Source: PFJX01 sp040757575
GTDB taxonomy: Bacteria > Pseudomonadota > Gammaproteobacteria > Burkholderiales > Thiobacillaceae
NCBI GenBank assembly: GCA_040757575.1
Contig: JBFLXA010000001.1
Coordinates: 372,001 to 436,000, forward strand
Length of the DNA: 64,000 nt
Direction: 5' to 3'
This document shows positions 8,324 through 15,755 of the stretch, in pieces. Numbering within the stretch: position 1 is the stretch's first letter; every line of letters starts with the position of its first letter. The translations under genes were made by a program, and so were the position numbers. The notes below the pieces were generated by a model. The model was given only the letters and a program-made list of their open reading frames with translations. It had not been told where the DNA came from and ran no database searches.

Positions 8324-9040
8324 TCAGATGGGTAGAAAGCGGAAGGCGGCGGCGTTCTGGATCGCCCGGGTGATGGTCCGGTTGGCCCGATCCTCGATGA
8401 TCAGGGCCAGCATGTCCTGCTGGGCGATGATCTTGCCGAATTCCCGCTCGAAGCTCAGGTTCTGCACCTCACCGTCCATGCTGTTGGTCACCAGGACGCG
8501 GCCGCCCTCCGGTAATTTGGCGTTGGACAGCTTCCAGACGGCCACTTCTATGTTGCGGGCACTGTTATAGAGCTTCTGGGCGTCCAGCCGGTCAGCCACG
8601 AAAAACTCGGTCTTGTATTCATAGGAAGCCATCACCATGCCGGTCAGGGCGGACATGAAGGCAAAGACCCGGTCGCCGGAATAGGCATCCTGGAACGCGA
8701 CGGCAAAGTTGTCCTGCCAGTTCATGAGGGCGACAGGAGACTCCCTGCCCTTGTCCAGGTGGTCGAAAATCCGGCCCATGGCCGCTTCGATGGAATCCAG
8801 CCCGGCCTTACGGTATTCCTGGGGGTTGCGCTTATAGAGCTTCTCCGTCAGCAGCTTCAGGCCCTTCAGCACCTCACGCTGGTTCAACTCGGCGATCACG
8901 TCAACATCGCTTTTGGCCAGACTGGCCACCGAGAAGGATTGCTCCGAAGTGGAACCATCCTTGCGCTGGATCTGCTGCCCCGCACACCCGCTCAGTGCCA
9001 CCAGCAGGCCCATCATCACACTTGAAAGCAGGACTCGCAT
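8324..9040 (-). CDS. Predicted outer-membrane lipoprotein of unknown function
   Basis: 238 residues with a lipoprotein signal peptide: MRVLLSSVMMGLLVALSGC, with lipobox LSGC and Cys19 as the lipidation site. The mature part is mostly helical and contains no motif I recognise. The segment DNFAVAFQDAYSGDRVFAFMSALTGMV looks like a buried helix pair. A strong GGAGGGG ribosome site precedes ATG 9040. It is divergent from sat, sharing a 199-base intergenic region. No function is assigned. Confidence 0.75.
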   Translation of the reverse strand: MRVLLSSVMMGLLVALSGCAGQQIQRKDGSTSEQSFSVASLAKSDVDVIAELNQREVLKGLKLLTEKLYKRNPQEYRKAGLDSIEAAMGRIFDHLDKGRESPVALMNWQDNFAVAFQDAYSGDRVFAFMSALTGMVMASYEYKTEFFVADRLDAQKLYNSARNIEVAVWKLSNAKLPEGGRVLVTNSMDGEVQNLSFEREFGKIIAQQDMLALIIEDRANRTITRAIQNAAAFRFLPI

Positions 9041-9239
9041 GGCCCCTCCAGCGCATAAAAACGCCGCAATTCTAGTCCTCAGCCGACCCGTACTCCAGCT
9101 GGCCTCCTACTCCTTTCATGCCCAAAAAAAATTTATTTGCAAAGAAATAAGTCTGATTAGAGGGGTGGAGGGGGGGGTGTTATTCTCGCGGCCCATTCGG
9201 CTTATCAGCCTATTCTAATCAACCGACCTAGGAGTCCCC
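9041..9239. promoter_or_regulatory. Divergent intergenic region upstream of sat
   Basis: 199 bases between the lipoprotein and sat start codons. It has an AT-rich core around 9125-9150 and an 8-base inverted pair, TGATTAGA near 9153 and TCTAATCA near 9216. The sat/apr promoter must lie here or just inside the lipoprotein gene. I could not assign -35/-10 boxes with confidence. Confidence 0.4.
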
Positions 9240-10457
9240 ATGTCCCATCTCGTGAAACCCCATGGCGGTGGTGATCTCAAGCCCCTGATGCTTGAGGGTG
9301 CCGCGCGCGATGCCGAACTGGCCCGCGCCCAGAGCCTGCCCAAGATCAAGATGTCTTCCCGGGAAACCGGCGATCTGATCATGATGGGCATCGGCGGCTT
9401 CACCCCCCTGGAAGGCTTCATGACCCATGGCGACTGGCAAGGCGTGTGCGACGGCTACAAGATGGCCAACGGTCTGTTCTGGCCCATCCCCGTCACCCTG
9501 TCCACCGAAGCCAAGGTCGCCGAGACCCTGAGCCTGGGCCAGGACGTGGCCCTGGTGGCCGCCGACAGCGACGAGATCATGGGCACCATGAAGGTCACCG
9601 AGATCTACGGCATCGACAAGGGCCACGAGTGCATGATGGTCTATAAGACCACCGATCTGGCCCACCCCGGCGTGAAGATGGTCATGGAGCAGGGCCCCAT
9701 CAACCTGGCCGGCCCTGTGAAGGTGCTGTCCGACGGCGGCTTCAAGGCCAAGTACGGCGAGCAGTTCATGACCCCCGCCGAGACCCGCGCCGACTTCGAG
9801 AAGCGTGGCTGGTCCCGTGTCGCCGCCTTCCAGACCCGGAACCCCATGCACCGGTCCCATGAATACCTGGCGAAGATCGCCATCGAGACCATGGATGGCG
9901 TGCTGGTCCACTCCCTGCTGGGCGCACTGAAGCCGGGCGACATCCCCGCAGAAGTGCGGTCCGAGGCCATCGCCACCCTGATCGACAACTACTTCGCCCC
10001 CAACACCGTGATCCAGGCCGGCTACCCCCTGGACATGCGCTATGCCGGCCCCCGCGAAGCCCTGCTGCACGCCCTGTTCCGCCAGAACTACGGCTGCTCC
10101 CACCTGATCGTCGGCCGCGACCACGCCGGCGTGGGCGACTACTATGGCCCCTTCGACGCCCAGAAGATCTTCGACGAGATCCCCAAGGGCTCCCTGGAGA
10201 CCGTCAACATGAACATTGACTGGACCTTCTGGTGCAAGAAGTGCGGCGGCATGGCATCCCAGCGTACCTGCCCCCATACCAAGGACGACCGCATCCTGCT
10301 GTCCGGCACCAAGGTGCGCGCCATGCTCTCCGAAGGCCAGGATCTGCCGGTGGAATTCAGCCGTCCCGAAGTGGCTGCCGTGCTGAAGAAGTACTACGCC
10401 AGCCTCTCCGCCGAGGAGAACGTCAAGGTCGAACTGAAAGGCCATTCCGCCGCCTGA
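9240..10457 (+). CDS. sat: Sulfate adenylyltransferase (ATP sulfurylase), dissimilatory type
   Basis: Catalyses APS + PPi to ATP + sulfate; in a sulfur oxidiser this is the ATP-forming last step of sulfite oxidation. 405 residues. The substrate motif FQTRNPMHRSHEYL holds the paired His residues. GRDHAGVGDYYGPFDA is the second conserved block. A Cys cluster (CKKCGGMASQRTCPH) gives a zinc site typical of bacterial and archaeal dissimilatory Sat. No APS kinase domain is fused. ATG 9240 follows TAGGAG. It heads the sat-aprB-aprA run, and codon use is strongly biased to C-ending codons, suggesting high expression. Confidence 0.96.
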   Translation: MSHLVKPHGGGDLKPLMLEGAARDAELARAQSLPKIKMSSRETGDLIMMGIGGFTPLEGFMTHGDWQGVCDGYKMANGLFWPIPVTLSTEAKVAETLSLGQDVALVAADSDEIMGTMKVTEIYGIDKGHECMMVYKTTDLAHPGVKMVMEQGPINLAGPVKVLSDGGFKAKYGEQFMTPAETRADFEKRGWSRVAAFQTRNPMHRSHEYLAKIAIETMDGVLVHSLLGALKPGDIPAEVRSEAIATLIDNYFAPNTVIQAGYPLDMRYAGPREALLHALFRQNYGCSHLIVGRDHAGVGDYYGPFDAQKIFDEIPKGSLETVNMNIDWTFWCKKCGGMASQRTCPHTKDDRILLSGTKVRAMLSEGQDLPVEFSRPEVAAVLKKYYASLSAEENVKVELKGHSAA

Positions 10458-10547
10458 TTCGACCATCACAGTATTCGGTACCAGGCCCGCCGGAAGCGGA
10501 TTCGCGATACGCCCCGGCCAAGGACGGGCCCGGTTTTTCTGAATGGG

Positions 10548-10567
10548 CCGCGTGGAAGACCACGCGG
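10548..10567. other. Perfect hairpin upstream of aprB
   Basis: CCGCGTGG and CCACGCGG form 8-base perfect arms around an AAGA loop, ending about 14 bases before the aprB ribosome site (AAGGAG). There is no T-run, so it is unlikely to be a terminator. It may protect or process the aprBA mRNA, separating its level from sat (inference). Confidence 0.5.
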
Positions 10568-10594
10568 ATTGTTAGCTAACAAGGAGTGTTATCA

Positions 10595-11068
10595 ATGCCT
10601 ACCTTCGTCCGTACCGACAAGTGCGACGGCTGCAAAGGTCAAGACAAGACCGCCTGCATGTACATCTGCCCGCACGACCTGATGAAGCTGGACCGCGATG
10701 GTTCCGAAACCGGCCACGCCATGAAGTCCTTCAACCAGGAACCCGAGCAGTGCTGGGAATGCTACAGCTGCGTCAAGATCTGCCCCCAACAGGCCATCGA
10801 AGCCCGCCACTACGCTGACGTGGTGCCCCTGGGCGGTTCCGTGCAGCCCCTGCGCGGTTCCGACTCCATCATGTGGACCATCAAGTTCCGCAATGGCGTG
10901 CTGAAGCGCTTCAAGTTCCCCATCCGTACCACCCCGGAAGGCTCCATCGACCCGTTCGGTGGCAAGCCCATGCCCAAGCTGGCCGACATCGAGGCCGTGG
11001 GCAACTTCACCGCTGGTGTGATGGGCGGTTTCCGCGCCGGCAACCCCGCCGAACTGATCCGCAAGTAA
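10595..11068 (+). CDS. aprB: Adenylylsulfate reductase beta subunit
   Basis: Iron-sulfur electron-transfer subunit of APS reductase. The 157-residue protein carries two 4Fe-4S clusters, from CDGCKGQDKTACMYICP and CWECYSCVKICP, and the extended C-terminal tail that wraps around AprA. ATG at 10595 follows AAGGAG; an upstream in-frame start at 10586 lies inside the ribosome site and is rejected. It is 18 bases upstream of aprA. Together with AprA it oxidises sulfite plus AMP to APS in sulfur oxidisers, or the reverse in sulfate reducers; the rest of this window favours oxidation (inference). Confidence 0.97.
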   Translation: MPTFVRTDKCDGCKGQDKTACMYICPHDLMKLDRDGSETGHAMKSFNQEPEQCWECYSCVKICPQQAIEARHYADVVPLGGSVQPLRGSDSIMWTIKFRNGVLKRFKFPIRTTPEGSIDPFGGKPMPKLADIEAVGNFTAGVMGGFRAGNPAELIRK

Positions 11069-11086
11069 TCGAAAAGAGGTATAGAA

Positions 11087-13114
11087 ATGGCTGAATTTGG
11101 AAATCCCGACGTCATCCAGGAAGAAGTTGACATCCTGCTGATCGGTGGTGGCATGGCCTGCTGCGGCGCCGCCTATGAAGTCATGCGCTGGGCTGAAGTG
11201 GCCAAGGCCGAAGCCGGCATGGACCTGAAGATCAAGCTGGTCGACAAGGCCGCCATGGACCGCTCCGGCGCCGTGGCCCAGGGTCTGTCCGCCATCAACA
11301 CCTACATTGGTGATGCCCAGGACCCCGCTGACTATGCCCGTATGGTCTCCAACGACCTGATGGGTATCACCCGTGACGACCTGGCCTACGACGTGGGCCG
11401 CAACGTTGACGACTCCGTGCACCTGTTCGAAGAGTGGGGCCTGCCCATTTGGAAAACCGACGCCAACGGCGAGCGTCACGACGGCGCTGCCGCCATCGGC
11501 GAAGGCCTGCCCTCCCTGAAGGACGGCGGCAAGCCCGTGCGTTCCGGCAAGTGGCAGATCATGATCAACGGCGAATCCTACAAGTGGATCGTCGCTGAAG
11601 CCGCCAAGAAGGCCCTGGGCATGGACCGCATCCAGGAGCGCGTGTTCATCGTCAAGCTGGTGAACGACGCCGCCGACAAGAACCGCATCGCCGGTGCCGT
11701 CGGCTTCTCCACCCGCGAGCACAAGCTGTTCGTGTACAAGGCCAAGGCCATCCTGCTGGCCGCCGGTGGTTGCGTGAACATCTTCCGTCCCCGCTCCGTG
11801 GGTGAAGGTACCGGCCGCGCCTGGTACCCCGTGTGGAACTCCGGCTCCACCTACTCCATGGCTGCCGAAGCCGGCGCCGAGCTGACCATGATGGAAAACC
11901 GCTTCGTGCCCTGCCGCTTCAAGGACGGCTACGGCCCCGTGGGCGCCTGGTTCCTGCTGTTCAAGGCCAAGGCCACCAACGGCTACGGCGAAGACTACCT
12001 GGCCAAGAACAAGGCCATGCTGGACCAGTACCCCCCCTACGGCCAGGCTGCCGTTCCCGCTTCCTGCCTGCGTAACCACGTTATGCTGAAGGAAATGAAG
12101 GAAGGCCGCGGCCCGATCTGGATGGACACCGTGACTGCTCTGGGCAACCTGCGCAACACCCTGTCCCCCCGCGAAGTGAAGCACCTGGAAGCCGAAGCCT
12201 GGGAAGACTTCCTGGACATGTGCGTCGGCCAGTGCGGTATCTGGGTTGGCGAGAACATCGAGCCCGAGAAGAAGAACTCCGAGCTGATGCCCACCGAGCC
12301 CTACCTGCTGGGTAGCCACTCCGGCTGCTGCGGTATCTGGGTTTCCGGCCCCACCGACGTGGGCGCCCCCACCGCTGCCGATCCCGAGATCGATGGCGTG
12401 CCTGCTCACCTGCCTCGCGGCTGGAGCTGGGGCTACCGTGGCATGACCACCGTGAAGGGCCTGTTCACCGCCGGTGACGGCGTGGGCGCTTCCGGCCACA
12501 AGTTCTCCTCCGGTTCCCACACGGAAGGCCGTCTGGCCGCCCGTGCCATGGTGAAGTACTGCCTGGACAACAAGGATCTGAAGGTTGAGCTGGACACCCC
12601 CGTGGATGCCCTGGTCGACGAGATCTACCGTCCCGTCCGTACCTTCCTGGAGTTCAAGGACTACTCCACCGCCATCGACGTCAACCCCAACTACATCACC
12701 CCCAAGATGCTGCAGTTCCGTCTGCAGAAGATCATGGACGAGTACGTTGCCGGTGTGGCCACCTACTACAACACCAACGACAAGATGCTGGAAGTCGCCG
12801 AGCAGAAGCTGGAAATGCTGAAAGAAGACGCCATGAAGATGCGCGCCAAGGATCTGCATGAACTGCTGCGTGCCTGGGAAAACTACCACCGCATCCTGAC
12901 GGCGGAAGCCCACATGAAGCACATCCAGTTCCGCGAAGAAAGCCGTTACCCCGGCTTCTACTACCGCACCGACAAGAACTTCGTCGATGAGGAAAACTGG
13001 AAAGTCTTCGGCAACTCCATCTACGACAAGACCACCAAGAAGTGGACCAACTTCAAGCGTCGCCACGTCGACCTGGTGGACAAGTCCAAGCTGTTCAAGC
13101 CCGCCGCTCACTAA
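11087..13114 (+). CDS. aprA: Adenylylsulfate reductase alpha subunit
   Basis: FAD-containing catalytic subunit of dissimilatory APS reductase, 675 residues, cytoplasmic. The Rossmann FAD motif is VDILLIGGGMACCGAAYE. RSGAVAQGLSAINTYIG and FSSGSHTEGRLAARAM are conserved in fumarate-reductase-like flavoproteins and AprA. Length matches the family. ATG 11087 follows AAAGAGG. A strong terminator follows. No qmoABC, hdr-type or aprM partner lies downstream or upstream inside the window, so the membrane electron acceptor must be encoded elsewhere. Confidence 0.97.
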   Translation: MAEFGNPDVIQEEVDILLIGGGMACCGAAYEVMRWAEVAKAEAGMDLKIKLVDKAAMDRSGAVAQGLSAINTYIGDAQDPADYARMVSNDLMGITRDDLAYDVGRNVDDSVHLFEEWGLPIWKTDANGERHDGAAAIGEGLPSLKDGGKPVRSGKWQIMINGESYKWIVAEAAKKALGMDRIQERVFIVKLVNDAADKNRIAGAVGFSTREHKLFVYKAKAILLAAGGCVNIFRPRSVGEGTGRAWYPVWNSGSTYSMAAEAGAELTMMENRFVPCRFKDGYGPVGAWFLLFKAKATNGYGEDYLAKNKAMLDQYPPYGQAAVPASCLRNHVMLKEMKEGRGPIWMDTVTALGNLRNTLSPREVKHLEAEAWEDFLDMCVGQCGIWVGENIEPEKKNSELMPTEPYLLGSHSGCCGIWVSGPTDVGAPTAADPEIDGVPAHLPRGWSWGYRGMTTVKGLFTAGDGVGASGHKFSSGSHTEGRLAARAMVKYCLDNKDLKVELDTPVDALVDEIYRPVRTFLEFKDYSTAIDVNPNYITPKMLQFRLQKIMDEYVAGVATYYNTNDKMLEVAEQKLEMLKEDAMKMRAKDLHELLRAWENYHRILTAEAHMKHIQFREESRYPGFYYRTDKNFVDEENWKVFGNSIYDKTTKKWTNFKRRHVDLVDKSKLFKPAAH

Positions 13115-13129
13115 GCATTAGCTGGCTAT

Positions 13130-13161
13130 AAAACCGGGCGCTCACAAGGCGCCCGGTTTTT
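13130..13161 (+). terminator. Rho-independent terminator after aprA
   Basis: AAAACCGGGCGC and GCGCCCGGTTTTT form a strong stem with loop TCACAAG, followed by a T-run. It lies 16 bases past the aprA stop and closes the sat-apr transcript. Confidence 0.9.
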
Positions 13162-13264
13162 CTTTGCGGGACACAAAACTCCATTGCCAAGGGGCATACC
13201 CTTGCCAATGGCGCTTTAGACCCCATATAAGCGCTCCTTCTGTACTGTAATTTCGAGGTTGACC

Positions 13265-14215
13265 ATGGAAAACTCCCCCTTCAAGAACCTGGCCGAGGAC
13301 GCCCCTTTCGAATTGAGCCCGGTCGCGCCCACCATGCTGGCGGGAGACAAGGTCATCCAGTTCCGCTGCCACAAGGACGTAGGCTGCTGGAACGCCTGCT
13401 GCTCCAACATCGACATCACCCTGACCCCCTACGACATCATCCGCCTGAAGAACCGTCTGGACCTGTCTTCGGGCGACTTCCTCAAGCAGTACACCGTCCC
13501 TTACGAAATGGACCAGGACGGCACCCCCGGCGTGAAATTCCGCGCCGTGGAAGGAGGCACCGCCTGCCAGTTCATGCGCCCGGAAGGCTGCGCGGTCTAT
13601 GAGGACCGGCCCACCGCCTGTCGCTACTACCCGGTTGCCCTGCTCTCAATGCGCAACCAGGAAGAGTACGTGGACCGCACCGCCTACGCCTTCGTGGAGG
13701 AAAAGCACTGCCTGGGCCACAAGGAACCCCAGAAGCAGACCATCGACGAATACCGCAAGGATCAGGGCGTGGACGTCTACGATGAAAAGGGCCGGGGCTG
13801 GCGCCAGCTGGTGCTGAAGAAGAAATCCGCCGGCCCCGCCATCGGCAAGCCCCCCGCCGTCTCCAACCAGCTGTTCTTCATGGCCAGCTACGATGTGGAC
13901 CGCTTCCGTGCCTTTGTATCCAGCGACTCCTTCAACAAGACCTATGACATCCCTCTGGACGTCATGGCCACCCTGCTGGCGGACGACGAAGCCCTGATGG
14001 AGTTTGGCTTCAACTTCCTGAAGCACGCCCTGTTTGGCGAACGCTTCCTGGAAGAGCGTGAGGGGGCCTATGAAGAACGCATGGCCCGTCTGAAGTCCCG
14101 GGCGGAAAAAATCCGCGCCGAATACGAAGCAGACCGTGAACGGCTGGAGGACGAAAAATACGCCGAACCCGGCCGCCCGGGAGATCTGAGTTGCGGCACC
14201 AAAGACTGTGGCTGA
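13265..14215 (+). CDS. YkgJ-family cysteine cluster protein
   Basis: 316 residues of the YkgJ/UPF0153 type, which binds metal or an Fe-S cluster through a spaced Cys set. Visible ligands: CHKDVGCWNACC near residue 40, then CQFMRPEGCAVYEDRPTACRYYP near 105-125, and a late CGTKDCG tail. The C-terminal third is a charged helix (EERMARLKSRAEKIRAEY). ATG 13265 follows GAGG; the in-frame TTG two codons upstream is less likely. It sits right after the sat-apr terminator, under its own promoter. The role in this family is uncertain, and any link to sulfur metabolism is only positional. Confidence 0.8.
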   Translation: MENSPFKNLAEDAPFELSPVAPTMLAGDKVIQFRCHKDVGCWNACCSNIDITLTPYDIIRLKNRLDLSSGDFLKQYTVPYEMDQDGTPGVKFRAVEGGTACQFMRPEGCAVYEDRPTACRYYPVALLSMRNQEEYVDRTAYAFVEEKHCLGHKEPQKQTIDEYRKDQGVDVYDEKGRGWRQLVLKKKSAGPAIGKPPAVSNQLFFMASYDVDRFRAFVSSDSFNKTYDIPLDVMATLLADDEALMEFGFNFLKHALFGERFLEEREGAYEERMARLKSRAEKIRAEYEADRERLEDEKYAEPGRPGDLSCGTKDCG

Positions 14216-14242
14216 AGCCCCTGCTGACACCCCCCAACAATG

Positions 14243-14271
14243 AGCAAGGCCGCCCTCGGGCGGCCTTGCTT
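14243..14271. terminator. Bidirectional terminator-like hairpin
   Basis: AGCAAGGCCGCC and GGCGGCCTTGCT form a 12-base stem around CTCG between two convergent genes. The T-tracts are short on both strands, so efficiency is uncertain. Confidence 0.7.
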
Positions 14272-14288
14272 ACTTCAGCGGCGCACTA

Positions 14289-14729
14289 TCAACGACGCCA
14301 ATCATCGTGGCGGGGGGTCACGGCTACCCGCTGCCGGTCTCGGTTCTCCGATTTGATATTCCGGCTCGCCACATCCAGGCGGTGATCCAGATTCGCCAAT
14401 TCCCGGGGGCCCAGGCGGCCGTCTGCCAGGAATTGCCGTTCCAGGGTATTGATGGCCTGGTGTTCCTGCAACAGCTCGATGGTCTCGCCCCGGGTCAAGC
14501 GCCCTTCTTCAATTCCCCTCAGGATACGGTGCAACTGGTTGTCCAGCCGCTTCTCGAAGGCCGCCACCTGATCACGGATATCCCGTTGCTGATGGACCTG
14601 GGGCGCGGGCATGTAGGGATTGTAATACCCGCCACGGCCGGGGAAGTCCGCCTGGCTGGCGCCCGCATAAAGACCAGCGGTGGAAACGGCCACCAGGGCC
14701 AGGGTCTTGAAGGTTTTCGTCACGTTCAT
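14289..14729 (-). CDS. Small secreted protein of unknown function
   Basis: 146 residues with a Sec signal peptide (TLALVAVSTAGLYAGASQA, cleavage after SQA), giving a periplasmic or exported protein of about 120 residues. The mature N-terminus is Gly/Tyr/Pro-rich, and the rest is charged helix with a likely coiled coil (RDQVAAFEKRLDNQLHRI). The segment ADGRLGPREL resembles a single EF-hand-like loop but is weak evidence for calcium binding. AGGAG precedes ATG 14729. It is divergent from the AAA+ gene and shares the TGTA array between them. Confidence 0.75.
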   Translation of the reverse strand: MNVTKTFKTLALVAVSTAGLYAGASQADFPGRGGYYNPYMPAPQVHQQRDIRDQVAAFEKRLDNQLHRILRGIEEGRLTRGETIELLQEHQAINTLERQFLADGRLGPRELANLDHRLDVASRNIKSENRDRQRVAVTPRHDDWRR

Positions 14730-14802
14730 GGTGTCACTCCTGATCTCTGTTTGTCTCCGCCCTGAACCATTCAGCAGCGGACGGTTCCCACTCTAGGGCG
14801 GG

Positions 14803-14853
14803 GCTGTAATCGCACTGTGTCCCGGATGTAGCGAAGATGTAAGCGCTTGTAAC
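14803..14853. promoter_or_regulatory. Array of five phased TGTA/TGTG repeats, likely response-regulator binding site
   Basis: The core TGTA occurs at 14805, 14827, 14838 and 14848, with TGTG at 14816, so the units are spaced 11, 11, 11 and 10 bases, one per helical turn. Typical units are CTGTAAT, ATGTAAG and TTGTAAC. This head-to-tail layout is what OmpR/PhoB-family dimers bind. A -10-like TAAAAT lies at 14887, so the array would end just upstream of the -35 position for the AAA+ gene. It may also act on the divergent secreted-protein gene. Confidence 0.55.
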
Positions 14854-14929
14854 GGAGCAGGGCGGCCCAGGCACCCCCTTTCCCGATAAAATCAGTCACC
14901 TATTAACGCCCCAACCAGAAAGGTCTAGC

Positions 14930-15742
14930 GTGGACGCCCACAGCCTCGCCCCGGAAGAACACTTCATCCAGCAAGAGCCCTACTACGAAGCTGTCGGCAA
15001 CGAAATCGCCATCTTCGAGGCCGCCTGGCGCCACAAGTTGCCCGTGCTGCTGAAGGGCCCCACGGGCTGCGGCAAGACCCGCTTCATGGAATACATGGCC
15101 TGGCGCCTCAAGCTGCCCCTCATCACCGTGTCCTGCCACGACGACCTCACCGCCTCGGACCTGGTGGGCCGCTATCTGGTGAAGGGCGGCGAGACCACCT
15201 GGGTGGACGGCCCCCTGACCCGGGCCGTGCGGGTGGGCGGCATCTGCTACCTGGACGAGGTGGTGGAGGCCCGCAAGGACACCATGGTGGTGATCCACCC
15301 CCTGGCGGACGACCGCCGCACCCTGCCCATGGAAAAGCTGGGCCAGTTGCTGGAAGCCCCGGACGGCTTCTGCCTCGCCATCTCCTACAACCCGGGCTAC
15401 CAGAGCGTGCTGAAGGACCTGAAGCAGTCCACCCGGCAACGCTTCGTGGCCCTGGAGTTCGACTACCCGGTGCCCGAACTGGAACGCAAGATCGTGGCCA
15501 GCGAATCCGGCGTGGAGCCGGCCATGGCCGAGCGCCTGGTGAAATTTGCCCAGATGACCCGTAACCTGAAGGGCAGCGGCCTTGAAGAAGGTGCCTCCAC
15601 CCGCCTGCTGGTCCACGCGGGCAAGCTCATCGCCGGCGGCATCGAACCGGTGACCGCCTGCCGCAGCGCCGTGGCCCAGGCCGTCACCGACGATGCCGAC
15701 ATGCTGGCGGCCATCCAGGAACTGTCCTCATCCATCTTCTGA
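14930..15742 (+). CDS. MoxR-type AAA+ ATPase of the CbbQ/NirQ/NorQ group
   Basis: AAA+ chaperone that, with a VWA partner, remodels or activates a metalloenzyme or RuBisCO. 270 residues: Walker A GPTGCGKT at about 43-50, Walker B ICYLDEVVEA near 105, sensor-1 region AISYNPGYQS, arginine finger region STRQRFVALEF. GTG 14930 is the start, preceded by AAAGG. Length and motifs match CbbQ and NorQ equally, and neither RuBisCO nor nitric-oxide-reductase genes lie in the window. I therefore do not choose between cbbQ and norQ. The VWA gene follows at once. Confidence 0.9.
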   Translation: MDAHSLAPEEHFIQQEPYYEAVGNEIAIFEAAWRHKLPVLLKGPTGCGKTRFMEYMAWRLKLPLITVSCHDDLTASDLVGRYLVKGGETTWVDGPLTRAVRVGGICYLDEVVEARKDTMVVIHPLADDRRTLPMEKLGQLLEAPDGFCLAISYNPGYQSVLKDLKQSTRQRFVALEFDYPVPELERKIVASESGVEPAMAERLVKFAQMTRNLKGSGLEEGASTRLLVHAGKLIAGGIEPVTACRSAVAQAVTDDADMLAAIQELSSSIF

Positions 15743-15755
15743 AATCGATCCGCTC

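Noticed and set aside
10510..10545. Terminator between sat and aprB
   Set aside because: GGGCCCGG followed by TTTTT looks like one, but no matching upstream arm of useful length is present.
10592..13111. Minus-strand frame of about 840 codons across aprBA
   Set aside because: Shadow of strongly codon-biased aprBA; composition is Val/Gly/His-rich with no fold motif.
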